Origin: Paenibacillus allorhizosphaerae | Lineage (GTDB): Bacteria > Bacillota > Bacilli > Paenibacillales > NBRC-103111 | NCBI RefSeq assembly: GCF_910594985.1 | Contig: NZ_CAJVCE010000015.1 | Span: 1-64,000, forward strand | DNA length: 64,000 nucleotides | Direction: 5' to 3' | Made by a program: the position numbers and the translations under genes | Part shown: positions 16,863 through 24,904 of the stretch, one piece after another | Position numbering within the stretch: the first letter of the stretch is position 1 | How the letters are laid out: each line of letters begins with the position of its first letter | Notes under the pieces: generated by a model | What the model saw: the letters and a program-made list of their open reading frames with translations, nothing else | What the model was told of the DNA's origin: nothing | Database searches by the model: none

Positions 16863-17120
16863 CCTTCCACCTCGGCATCTTAGTACCGGAGCACCTTGAA
16901 GGCACCCTCAGTTTGATTTATTGCAGCATGAACGCTCTGGACAGGGCCTGTCTCATTGCAGGAGAAGGCGCATACCCGCTGAAGCGGGCGTGTCGGTCAA
17001 GCGTTCCGATAACGGACGCCGGTTTCTTGCAGTGGCCAGCCGTGCGGCTCGTACCTTCCATTTTATAGGATTGAGAGCCCGATAGCAACAAGCTCCGCCG
17101 CAGCAGAGCGGCATCAGGTA

Positions 17121-17149
17121 TTGCTTTCATGCGCAGCTTTCTATACAAT
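17121..17149 (+). promoter_or_regulatory. Promoter of the HesB-like gene
   Basis: TTGCTT, 17 bp, TACAAT; 34 bases before the start. The rest of the gap back to 16863 shows only a small CCCGCT/AGCGGG hairpin. Confidence 0.55.
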
Positions 17150-17182
17150 GGATTAAAACACAAGCGGTAGGAGATGTACCCG

Positions 17183-17485
17183 ATGAACTGTAAAATTTCG
17201 CGCAATGCGGCAAAAAAAATTTTGGAAGAGCTGGAGCAAGAAGAGGACAAGTCTCTCAAACTCCGCGTCTATATTACGCATCAGCATGGAGATCATGCCC
17301 ACTATGGGATGAGTCTCGACACGCCGACGGACAAAGATGAGATCGTATCGACCGATAAAAACATCGATGTCATTCTGGAGAAGGATCAACCGCTGCTTGA
17401 CGGCATCCGCATCGATTATTTTTATGTCCCGGAAGAAGGCTTTGCGATTACCAATCCGAGCAAGGGCAACCACGGCGACCACTAA
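17183..17485 (+). CDS. Cysteine-poor HesB/IscA-like protein
   Basis: A 100-residue protein with the HesB-like fold pattern (KISRNAAKKILEELE, LKLRVYITH, DEIVSTDKNIDVILEKDQ, LDGIRIDYFYVPE-GFAITNP). The three Cys that hold iron or an Fe-S cluster in true A-type carriers are absent; only C3 is present, while the C-terminus has His/Asp residues (NHGDH) and the centre HQHGDHAHYG. It should not be assumed to carry clusters. ATG 17183 has AGGAG at nine bases; ATG 17174 directly abuts it. The YuzB-like gene follows 39 bases on. Confidence 0.75.
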   Translation: MNCKISRNAAKKILEELEQEEDKSLKLRVYITHQHGDHAHYGMSLDTPTDKDEIVSTDKNIDVILEKDQPLLDGIRIDYFYVPEEGFAITNPSKGNHGDH

Positions 17486-17524
17486 GAGCCGATCGGCTAG
17501 CTCTTCAAGGAAAGGAACATACGC

Positions 17525-17749
17525 ATGGCCAACGATATTCGTGTTTGCGACAAGTGCAAGCACATGAAAATGAAAACGACGCTGCCTAAGCTGCAAAAGA
17601 TGGCGCCCGACGCCGAGATCAAAGTCGGCTGCAAATCGTACTGCGGTCCGTGCTCGCGATTCGCATTCATCTTTATTAACGGACGGTATGTCACCGCACC
17701 GACGGAAGATGAAGTCATCGAGAAAGTGCAGAAATACGTAAAAAAATAA
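17525..17749 (+). CDS. DUF1450/YuzB-like CxxC protein
   Basis: A 74-residue protein of the YuzB family. Motifs are CDKCKH near the start, GCKSYCGPCSRFAFIFINGRYVTA in the middle, and a helical end. The CxxC and CxxxCxxC spacing resembles thioredoxin-like ferredoxin folds, so it may bind metal or a cluster; no activity is known. It likely shares a transcript with the HesB-like gene. Confidence 0.85.
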   Translation: MANDIRVCDKCKHMKMKTTLPKLQKMAPDAEIKVGCKSYCGPCSRFAFIFINGRYVTAPTEDEVIEKVQKYVKK

Positions 17750-17771
17750 CCAATACCGGTTTGCCGGCCGT

Positions 17772-17820
17772 GCAGGACTGTTTGACCCGAATAGGGGTCA
17801 AACAGTCCTGTTTTTGTGTG
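17772..17820 (+). terminator. Strong terminator after the YuzB-like gene
   Basis: CAGGACTGTTTGACCC and its exact complement form a 16-bp stem with a short loop, then TTTTTG. Confidence 0.95.
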
Positions 17821-17941
17821 GATCAAAATGGTTGAAACGAAGCGGAGGCAATATTGCATCCATCTATGGGCAAGAGCGGTTTCATCTTGTATAATATAAT
17901 TCTATTTAATTAACCATTGGTATAATAAGGGGATTTGCTCC

Positions 17942-19177
17942 GTGCTGGCACAACTTAGAAATTACGGCTCCGGACGTCTGATGCCGTTTCTGAAGCAATA
18001 CCATCCGATCGTTCATCTGCTGTTGGTCGGTACGGTTATGGCCCGGATGGCCTCATCGATGAGCATGCCCTTCCTTGCGATCTATTTGTCCCGCGAATCC
18101 CAATTAAGTCCGCTGCTGATCGGCGCGTTTATCGGGCTCGGCTCGCTGGCGGGTACGGTTGGCGGATTCGTGGGCGGCGCCTTGTCGGACCGGGTAGGGC
18201 GCAAAGCGATCATGATGACCGCATTGCTCGGCTGGGTCGTTGTGTTCACCGGATTTGCTTTTGCGAAGGCGACGTTGGCGTTCATGCTGCTCAATATGCT
18301 GAACGGGCTATGCCGATCGCTCTATGAACCGGTATCCCAGGCGCTCATGGCGGATGTGACGGAAAAGGAAAAGCGGCTCAAAGTATTTTCGATGCGCTAT
18401 ATCGCTATTAATGTCGGGGTAGCCGTAGGCCCGCTGCTCGGCGCCTATGTAGGCGTGTTCGAAGCATGGCTCCCGTTTCTCGTGACCGGCTTTATTTATT
18501 TCATCTATTCGGCGATATTGTACACTTTCCTTCGTAAATTCGGGATACGCACGATTGAAGGCGAACAGCGCAAGAACGTGACGGTCCGTTCGGCGTGGCG
18601 GATTATCGTCAGCGATCGCGTATTCCGCTTGTACATTGGTGGGGGGATCATCGGGGCAATCGGCTACTCGCAGATGACGGTCACGCTGTCGCAATACGTA
18701 GAGCAAAGCGTGGCGAAAGGAGCAGCCCTGTTCGCGCTGCTTATGAGTTTGAACGCCGTTATCGTCGTGCTGCTGCAGGCGCCGATCTCCAGGTGGTCGG
18801 AACGCAGAGCGCCGATCGTTGCGATCGTAACAGGAAACGTCATGTTCGCGCTCGGCGATATCGGGTACGCTCTGTCGCACAGTTGGACGGCTTTCATGAT
18901 TTCGATGTTTCTGTTTACGCTCGGCGAGATCTTAAATTATCCGGCGGCGAACGTGTTGATCGACCGGCTCGCGCCTGAAGGGATGCGGGGGACTTATTTC
19001 GGTGCGCAATCATTTTCTAATATCGGGCACTTTATCGGACCGCTGATCGGCGGCTACCTTTTGTCGAATTGGGGCGGAAACCGGCTGTTTTTCTTGCTTG
19101 CCGTCGTGACCGTATTCGGTACTTTCTTTTACTGGAAAGGCCACCGTCTCCATGAAATAGTTCGAAAGACCTGTTAA
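17942..19177 (+). CDS. MFS transporter, multidrug-efflux type
   Basis: A 411-residue transporter with 12 predicted membrane segments. The loop 2-3 signature GGALSDRVGRKAIM and the antiporter-type GVAVGPLLGAYVG in segment 5 mark a drug:H+ antiporter-like member. GTG 17942 follows AAGGGGAT, and a TATAAT box (17922-17927 region) lies just upstream. Substrate unknown. Confidence 0.88.
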   Translation: MLAQLRNYGSGRLMPFLKQYHPIVHLLLVGTVMARMASSMSMPFLAIYLSRESQLSPLLIGAFIGLGSLAGTVGGFVGGALSDRVGRKAIMMTALLGWVVVFTGFAFAKATLAFMLLNMLNGLCRSLYEPVSQALMADVTEKEKRLKVFSMRYIAINVGVAVGPLLGAYVGVFEAWLPFLVTGFIYFIYSAILYTFLRKFGIRTIEGEQRKNVTVRSAWRIIVSDRVFRLYIGGGIIGAIGYSQMTVTLSQYVEQSVAKGAALFALLMSLNAVIVVLLQAPISRWSERRAPIVAIVTGNVMFALGDIGYALSHSWTAFMISMFLFTLGEILNYPAANVLIDRLAPEGMRGTYFGAQSFSNIGHFIGPLIGGYLLSNWGGNRLFFLLAVVTVFGTFFYWKGHRLHEIVRKTC

Positions 19178-19281
19178 ATTCGGTTGAAATGAGAATAAAG
19201 GATCATGTTATCCCTAGGTCTAATCTTTTATTCTTTATATGTAAGAAGAATCATAATGAGACAAATTTCGATTTCGGTCTC

Positions 19282-19364
19282 GATAAGGGCAACCCGGACG
19301 AAAGTCCGAGGACGCAAAACTACAGGGGCTAAAGCGATGATTGAAGCCATGCCAGCCAGTTGTC
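19282..19364 (+). ncRNA. Cyclic di-GMP-I riboswitch (GEMM) aptamer
   Basis: Conserved elements occur in order: GGGCAA after the P1 strand GATAA, a P2 hairpin with a GAAA tetraloop (GGACGAAAGTCC), the invariant GGACGCAAA, then the receptor side GGGGCTAAAG, AGCC, and closing TTGTC pairing with GATAA. It is followed 30 bases later by a rho-independent terminator and then the gene at 19453, so it should switch transcription of that gene with c-di-GMP. Confidence 0.85.
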
Positions 19365-19394
19365 GAAGGAACGGTGATGACGTAACCATAGACG

Positions 19395-19436
19395 GACTCC
19401 CGTTACTGCAGTCCTGCGACGGAAGAGTCTTTTTTG
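19395..19436 (+). terminator. Expression-platform terminator of the c-di-GMP riboswitch
   Basis: GACTC-CCGT and ACGG-AA-GAGTC form a stem followed by six T, between aptamer and start codon. Confidence 0.8.
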
Positions 19437-19452
19437 TTTCAGAGAGGAGCGT

Positions 19453-19761
19453 TTGACAAGGATGTCGGAAAAGGGCTGGAATATTATGACCCGGAAAGGC
19501 TTTTACACGAAGATCGGCTCCGATTTGATCGGTGTGTACTCGTCATCCGAAGGGCCGAAGCTGTTCATTAACCGCGAAGTGTATGAGCTCATGTCGTCAT
19601 GCTGGGATGTGGAAATGGTAGCGGGACGTCATCAGCACATCATTAATTTTTATTGGTGCGGCGAAGTGAAGCTTTCCTTACGGTGCGAAGCGGACAGCAA
19701 CGTGTTTATGTCGCTGTACGACTATTTGGGTTGCCGGACGATGGCCGTCCGCAACGCCTAA
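19453..19761 (+). CDS. Riboswitch-controlled hypothetical protein
   Basis: A 102-residue soluble protein read from TTG 19453 (AGAGGAG just upstream) or ATG 19462. Visible features are a strand-rich N-terminus (GFYTKIGSDLIGVYSS), a Cys-Trp pair (SSCWDVEM) and a second WCGEVKLSLRCEAD segment; no family is recognised. It is the first gene downstream of a c-di-GMP-I aptamer and terminator, so its expression should follow the motile/sessile state. No terminator separates it from the DUF2935 gene. Confidence 0.65.
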   Translation: MTRMSEKGWNIMTRKGFYTKIGSDLIGVYSSSEGPKLFINREVYELMSSCWDVEMVAGRHQHIINFYWCGEVKLSLRCEADSNVFMSLYDYLGCRTMAVRNA

Positions 19762-19864
19762 ACTTGAATGGAAATCGTGGATGGAGTAGGCACCTGTTTG
19801 GGCTCCTGTGCATACGATGCTTTTGTCAAAGTATGGGGAATCGCCAAACAAGGAGGGATCATTC

Positions 19865-20677
19865 GTGACCTACCATCCCGATTTCGTGCAATCCGCTCTG
19901 TTCGAGCACCGGTTTTGGCTGCAAATATTGGGGGATCATTCCCGTTTTATCAAAGACGGGCTTTCACCGGAGGAACGGGAAGAAATCGCGCGGGCCGGCA
20001 GCTTCGTTCAAGCGTTCGATCAGTTGCTGATGCGGGTGCGGGAAGAGGAACAGGTCGAGAAAGTAAGCGAGCTTACGCGCGATGCGGCTTCATGGACGCA
20101 GCAGCTCCGAGCGTTCAAGCTTTATCTGCTGCACCGTCATTTGACAGGTAAGATCAGGCTTCATCTGTCACCGTCGTTTCTCAGCCATATGGTAAATGAA
20201 CTAGAAGAATACATGCGGGTGTTGGGAAGCTTGCTATCCGGGCAGCCGGCGCCCGTCTACGAGGATATTCATCATCATTTGCTGTGGCTCCAGGACGCTT
20301 TCGGCCATGCCGCTTCGATTGCGGGCGAGCTCGATATGGCGGAAAGCCGGCTTATGAAGACGGCTCGGACGTTTGACCGCGAATTTCGCGAATTTTATGT
20401 GAAGGCGGTCGAGCTCGCCGGCTATATGAGAGCGAATATTCGCAAGTTTCCTGCGCTGTCCCGTTTCAATAAGGAAGTGGAGCTGGAGATGGCTTTGTTC
20501 CAGCAATTTTTACGGGAGCTGGAAGAGCTCCGTTTGACGCGGGAAGCGCTCGGTACGCTGACGCCGCTGATGGCGGACCACATGGCCCGGGAAGAATGCT
20601 ACTATTTAACGAAGCTGTCGCAGGTCACGGAGCTGAACTCGCCGAATTGCGACCCGACAAAGCCGCGTACGGAATAA
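19865..20677 (+). CDS. DUF2935 protein
   Basis: A 270-residue, all-helical protein matching the DUF2935 pattern: FVQSALFEHRFWLQILGDHSRFI at the start and a second similar repeat (YEDIHHHLLWLQDAFGHAASI), giving two four-helix bundles with conserved E-H and H-x-x-H positions that could bind metal. GTG 19865 follows AAGGAGGGATC; upstream in-frame ATG 19808 lacks a site. It probably lies in the same c-di-GMP-responsive unit as the preceding gene. Function unknown. Confidence 0.82.
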   Translation: MTYHPDFVQSALFEHRFWLQILGDHSRFIKDGLSPEEREEIARAGSFVQAFDQLLMRVREEEQVEKVSELTRDAASWTQQLRAFKLYLLHRHLTGKIRLHLSPSFLSHMVNELEEYMRVLGSLLSGQPAPVYEDIHHHLLWLQDAFGHAASIAGELDMAESRLMKTARTFDREFREFYVKAVELAGYMRANIRKFPALSRFNKEVELEMALFQQFLRELEELRLTREALGTLTPLMADHMAREECYYLTKLSQVTELNSPNCDPTKPRTE

Positions 20678-20710
20678 ATTTTGAAACGATTCAAGAAGCG
20701 AAAAAGCCGA

Positions 20711-20787
20711 CTGCTGCAGTGAACTGCACCTCCAATTGCTAAGGTGTGTCTAACAATTGGGGTACTGTTCACAGCAGCGTTTTTTTT
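20711..20787 (+). terminator. Long hairpin terminator built from IS3-like end repeats
   Basis: CTGCTG-x-TGAACTGCACC...CAATTG (20711-20738) pairs with CAATTGGGGTACTGTTCA-CAGCAG (20754-20777), then eight T. The arms TGAACTGcACC and TGAACaGtACCCC with TGTCTAACAATTG resemble the terminal inverted repeats of IS3-family elements brought together without a transposase. Confidence 0.7.
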
Positions 20788-20892
20788 CATGCGCGTATAT
20801 CACGGTAAAAGTATTGTCTTTACTTCATGTATTCATAAATTATATGATTACTATAAGAACGAATGTATAGAAACTGGAAGGGACTGCCCTAC

Positions 20893-21837
20893 ATGTCACA
20901 AGTATTGTCTGTCAACATCGATGAATTGGCTGAAATTGCAAAAGCGCTCTCTTCCGAGCTGCGCATTGAAATTTTTAAAGCGATACAGAAAAAAAGGATT
21001 AACGTCAACGAAATTGCCGAAATGTTTGATTTACCGGCTTCCACCGCGACAGTCAATGTGAAAAAGCTGGAGGAGGCGAAGCTGATCCGCACGGAATTGA
21101 TCCCGGGCATCCGCGGGTCGCAAAAAGTATGCTCGGCGCTGTACGACCGCATGATTGTCGATTTCGGGAAAACGGAAAAAGTGGACCCGGCGAATTATCA
21201 ATATATTAGCATGCCGATCGGCCACTACGTCGACTGCGATATTATCCCGACCTGCGGTCTTGCTTCCGAAACGGGACTGATCGGTTTTTACGACGATCCG
21301 CGGAGCTTTTACGAGCCGGACAAAGTGAACGCGCAAATCTTATGGTTCCGGCAAGGTTTTGTGGAGTACCGGTTCCCGAACAAAATCCCTTTCAACAGCC
21401 GGCTCACCGGAATTGAGGTGTCCATGGAGCTGTGCTCGGAAGCGCCGCTGCACAACAAAGATTATCCTTCCGATATAACGGTATGGATTAACGGGATCGA
21501 GCTCGGCACCTGGATGAGTCCGGGCGATTTCGGCGGGGAGCGGGGCCTCTTGACTCCGGCTTGGTGGGAGACGCACGTAACGCAGTACGGCGTGTTGAAG
21601 AAGTGGAAAGTCACGACGGAAGGCACGTTCATCGACGGCAGCCAGGTATCGAACCTTACGGTGGGCGATTTGGACATCGACGGGAAGCATTCTTTCTCCT
21701 TATGCATCGGGATTAAGCCGGACGCGGTCAATCAAGGGGGAATCAATTTGTTCGGCCGCAGATTCGGCAACTACGATCAAGATATTTTGCTTCGCATGGA
21801 TTATGAACCGAAAAAAAGAGAGTCCTATTCCTCGTGA
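20893..21837 (+). CDS. ArsR-type HTH regulator with C-terminal sugar-binding-like domain
   Basis: A 314-residue regulator. Residues 5-80 form a winged helix (IAKALSSELRIEIFKAIQ, VNEIAEMFDLPASTATVNVKKLEEAKLI). The remaining 230 residues are beta-rich with several Trp and Cys (ILWFRQGFVEYRFPN, VWINGIELGTWMSPGDFGG, GRRFGNYDQDI) and look like a jelly-roll ligand domain. ATG 20893 follows GGAAGGG. It immediately precedes two GH43 genes, so it is probably their arabinoside/xyloside-responsive regulator. No metal-binding Cys motif of classical ArsR proteins is present. Confidence 0.78.
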   Translation: MSQVLSVNIDELAEIAKALSSELRIEIFKAIQKKRINVNEIAEMFDLPASTATVNVKKLEEAKLIRTELIPGIRGSQKVCSALYDRMIVDFGKTEKVDPANYQYISMPIGHYVDCDIIPTCGLASETGLIGFYDDPRSFYEPDKVNAQILWFRQGFVEYRFPNKIPFNSRLTGIEVSMELCSEAPLHNKDYPSDITVWINGIELGTWMSPGDFGGERGLLTPAWWETHVTQYGVLKKWKVTTEGTFIDGSQVSNLTVGDLDIDGKHSFSLCIGIKPDAVNQGGINLFGRRFGNYDQDILLRMDYEPKKRESYSS

Positions 21838-21871
21838 GGATTAGGTTTTTTTCACTTTATTAGTTTAACAT

Positions 21872-21899
21872 TTGTTGAAATTAAACGAATATTGTTGAA
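21872..21899 (+). promoter_or_regulatory. Direct repeat upstream of the first GH43 gene
   Basis: TTGTTGAA occurs at 21872-21879 and 21892-21899, 20 bp apart, between the regulator gene and the GH43 start. It is a candidate operator for the ArsR-type protein. Confidence 0.3.
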
Positions 21900-23392
21900 T
21901 GGTGGGGTTCAGGGTGAACATGACTGCAAAAGCTAGGGCAAGCCGCTTGTTTAGTGTCATTGTGTCCATTCCGCTCTTATGGATGGGAGGCTGCAGCTTG
22001 ACGGAGCCTGCTCCGCCCGTTCAGGAGGTCAAGGGATCGCCAGCGCCGGCTTATTATCAAAATCCGCTGCTCAAAAACGCGCCGGACCCAAGCATTTTAA
22101 AGGCTTCGGACGGAACGTATTATGCTTATCCGACCGGCGGCAGCAAGTTCGAGGCGTATTCCTCGCGCGATCTTGTCCACTGGAATAAGGAAGGCGTTGC
22201 CCTTAGCGGCAAGGAGCTGAAATGGGCGAGCACGAAGTTTTGGGCGCCGGAGGTGATCGAACGGGACGGCAAGTATTATATGTTTTTTTCGGCAGCCGCT
22301 TCGGACGGCATCCCCAAATTATCGGTTGCGGTTAGCGATTCCCCGAAAAGGCCGTTCAAGCATCCTTCCGAGAAGCCGCTGTTCGACTTTGGATTCGGCA
22401 CCATCGATCCGTTCATTTTCAAGGACGATGACGGCAAAATCTTTATGTATTTCACGAAAACGCTCTTCGATGTCGGAGACCGCAAAGAGAGCCATATTTA
22501 TGTGGCGGAACTCGCATCTGATCTGCTTTCGGTCAAAGGGGAGCCGAAGCTGCTGTTGAAACCGGAGCAGTCCTGGGAGGTCCAGAGCGGCAAAATGCGT
22601 TGGAACGAAGGAAGCTACGTCCTCAAACGAAACGGGACGTATTATTTGATGTATTCGGCCAATTGCTATTGCGGTAAAGCGTACGCCGTCGGTTATGCCA
22701 CGTCCAGGCAGGCGACGGGTCCTTTTACGAAGTATGCGAATAACCCGATTTTAAGCGCGTCTTATAAAGAAGTGTCGGGCACGGGACATCATAGCGTAAC
22801 GACTTCGCCTGACGGGAAAGAATGGTTCATCGTCTACCATTCGCATATCGATCCGGCCAAAGGCGGGGCGCCGAGGCAAATGAACATGGACCGAATGGGA
22901 TTCGGGCCAGACGGGACGTTATATGTGAACGGACCGACGATGACGAAGCAGCCGATGCCGTCCGGTACGACGGATTGGAGCAATATCGCGGCGGAGGCGA
23001 GGGTAACGGCCAGCTCCGGGAAGAAGGCGTTTCCGGCCGATAACATCAAAGACGGCATGTATGCGATGGCGGTCAAGGACGGAACGGGCGAATGGGTAAC
23101 CGAAGGGGAGACGGACGGCGCTTGGGTCATGCTGGAATGGAGCAAAGCTAAGGAAATTTCCGATGTGCTGCTGTATGACAGTTCGGAAGTGCGCAGAGGC
23201 CTGATGTCGGGAAAATTATACGTAGATCATGACAAATCGCCCATCCCGGTCACGTTTCCCAAAGAACCCGGTGCTGCCGCGATCGTTACCGTCGACAGGA
23301 AAAAGGTGAACACCATCAAGCTGATCATCGATCAAACGCTGCTGGACGGTACGGAAACCGGAATGTCTGAGATTATCGTTATGGGAAAATAA
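21899..23392 (+). CDS. Secreted GH43 glycosidase lipoprotein with discoidin-like tail
   Basis: A 490-497 residue enzyme depending on start (ATG 21899, GTG 21914 or ATG 21920; the last best fits the signal peptide). Lipobox MGGC near the N-terminus. The five-bladed propeller has the GH43 triad: Asp in NAPDPSIL, Asp in GTIDPFIF and Glu in WNEGSYV. The last about 130 residues (RVTASSGKKAFPADNIKDG, GAWVMLEW) form a discoidin/F5-8-type module likely to bind sugar. It should trim arabinose or xylose side chains outside the cell. Confidence 0.87.
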   Translation: MVGFRVNMTAKARASRLFSVIVSIPLLWMGGCSLTEPAPPVQEVKGSPAPAYYQNPLLKNAPDPSILKASDGTYYAYPTGGSKFEAYSSRDLVHWNKEGVALSGKELKWASTKFWAPEVIERDGKYYMFFSAAASDGIPKLSVAVSDSPKRPFKHPSEKPLFDFGFGTIDPFIFKDDDGKIFMYFTKTLFDVGDRKESHIYVAELASDLLSVKGEPKLLLKPEQSWEVQSGKMRWNEGSYVLKRNGTYYLMYSANCYCGKAYAVGYATSRQATGPFTKYANNPILSASYKEVSGTGHHSVTTSPDGKEWFIVYHSHIDPAKGGAPRQMNMDRMGFGPDGTLYVNGPTMTKQPMPSGTTDWSNIAAEARVTASSGKKAFPADNIKDGMYAMAVKDGTGEWVTEGETDGAWVMLEWSKAKEISDVLLYDSSEVRRGLMSGKLYVDHDKSPIPVTFPKEPGAAAIVTVDRKKVNTIKLIIDQTLLDGTETGMSEIIVMGK

Positions 23393-23561
23393 AAATAAGT
23401 TGTTTTAGTGCGATAATAATTGAAAAAAATGATTGATGTGCAATAACGGGAAACGATAAAATTTTTATAGACGAGATCAAGTCATAAACGATTACACCCC
23501 GTATATATCGCTGCAATCAAGCTCACGAGGCATAAAAAATTACCGGTGGGAGGCAGTTGTC

Positions 23562-24527
23562 ATGAAGGAGAAGGACATGGGCACATTTGCCAATCCGATC
23601 AAAGATGGCGGAGCGGACCCTTGGATGATATTCAAGGACGGAACGTATTACTACACGCAAACGACGGGAAAAGATATTTCGGTGTGGCAGACGCATTCCA
23701 TCGAAGCGATCGGCACCGCGGAACGGCGGGTCGTGTGGACGCCGCCTCAGGAAGGTCCGATGAGCAGAAGCATATGGGCGCCGGAGCTGCATGCGCTGCA
23801 GGGGAAGTGGTACATCTATTTTGCGGCGGACGACGGAAAAAACGAAAATCACCGGATGTACGTGCTGGAGTCGGAAGGCGAAGACCCGTTCGGACCTTAC
23901 CGTGTCAAAGGGAACATCGGAGATCGCACGAACAAGTGGGCGATCGACGGGACGGTATTGCAAAAGGAAGACGGCTCGCTCTATTTCATATGGTCCGGTT
24001 GGGAAGGCGACGTAAATGTCAGTCAAAAGCTGTACATTGCCCGAATGAGCAATCCTTGGACAATTGAAGGGGAACGGGTGGAAATCGCTTGTCCCGAATA
24101 CGATTGGGAAACGATCGGCGATCCGAAGGTACTCGAAGGTCCGCAGGTGCTGTTGCATGAAGATCGCATCCATATCGTCTATTCCGCCAGCGGCAGCTGG
24201 ACGGACGATTACTGCTTAGGCTTGTTGTCTGCGCGCAAAGACACGGACGTGTTGGATCCGGCATCCTGGAGCAAATGGCCCGAGCCCGTATTCCGGCGGA
24301 CATCGGATGTGTTCGGTCCTGGCCACTGCTCGTTTGCCCGTTCCCCGGACGGCAGCGAGCATTGGATCGTGTACCATGCGGCCAAGCACCAAGGAGCAGG
24401 CTGGAAGCGCAATGTAAGAGCGCAGCGGTTCGATTGGACGGCGGACGGCAGGCCCGTTTTTGGCGAGCCGGTCTCCCCCGGGACCCCGCTGCAGAAGCCA
24501 AGCGGCGCAATGGTGGAACACCGATGA
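23562..24527 (+). CDS. Cytoplasmic GH43 arabinofuranosidase/xylosidase-like enzyme
   Basis: A 321-residue single-domain GH43. Catalytic triad: Asp in GGADPWMIF, pKa-modulating Asp in AIDGTVLQ, and Glu in LEGPQVL. There is no signal peptide, so it should act on imported oligosaccharides released by the secreted GH43 upstream. ATG 23562 follows GTGGGAGG. The stop overlaps a following ATG (ATGA). Confidence 0.87.
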   Translation: MKEKDMGTFANPIKDGGADPWMIFKDGTYYYTQTTGKDISVWQTHSIEAIGTAERRVVWTPPQEGPMSRSIWAPELHALQGKWYIYFAADDGKNENHRMYVLESEGEDPFGPYRVKGNIGDRTNKWAIDGTVLQKEDGSLYFIWSGWEGDVNVSQKLYIARMSNPWTIEGERVEIACPEYDWETIGDPKVLEGPQVLLHEDRIHIVYSASGSWTDDYCLGLLSARKDTDVLDPASWSKWPEPVFRRTSDVFGPGHCSFARSPDGSEHWIVYHAAKHQGAGWKRNVRAQRFDWTADGRPVFGEPVSPGTPLQKPSGAMVEHR

Positions 24528-24904
24528 ACGAACTGTCGAAGCCTACCACTTACCCGGATGCAGCGGTCTCCGGATGCAGGCAAGCAAGGCGATCTGCGAA
24601 AGACAATCCGGCCGTTTCAACCGAACCGGTTACGCTGTCCATGTGCAAGCATCAAATGAATATGAGCGCGTTGGAGCCGGTTACCATCAATACGGCGCTT
24701 CGAGAAGCGGAAGAACGAGTGAATCAAGCGATTGACGCTTTTAAACAAGCAAAAAGTAACCCGTCTTACTTGAACGAAATCTATCTTTGGGAGGGCACAT
24801 ATGAGCAGCAGCAGGCCGAACATTTTATGGATTTGCACGGACCAGCAGCGGTTCGACACTTTGCAGTGCTATGGCAATCCGTATGTCAGCACGCCGAATA
24901 TTGA
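24524..24904 (+). CDS. Doubtful ORF between GH43 and sulfatase
   Basis: A 126-codon frame opens with an ATGA overlap on the GH43 stop and runs 104 bases into the sulfatase gene in another frame. The composition is irregular and no family is recognised; the middle part (EAEERVNQAIDAFKQAK) could be a helix. The 273-base stretch 24528-24800 otherwise holds only the sulfatase ribosome-binding site (GGGAGG). It may be decayed coding sequence. Confidence 0.2.
   Translation: MNELSKPTTYPDAAVSGCRQARRSAKDNPAVSTEPVTLSMCKHQMNMSALEPVTINTALREAEERVNQAIDAFKQAKSNPSYLNEIYLWEGTYEQQQAEHFMDLHGPAAVRHFAVLWQSVCQHAEY

Noticed and set aside
16918-17120. A 70-codon minus-strand frame in the gap before the HesB-like gene
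   Set aside because: No ribosome-binding site, irregular composition, and it runs beside the promoter of the opposite-strand gene; no family recognised.
19205-19456. An 83-codon plus-strand frame
   Set aside because: It reads straight through the c-di-GMP riboswitch and its terminator and has no ribosome-binding site, so it is not a gene.
20711-20787. A full insertion sequence
   Set aside because: Only end-like repeats are present; no transposase frame and no target duplication could be identified.
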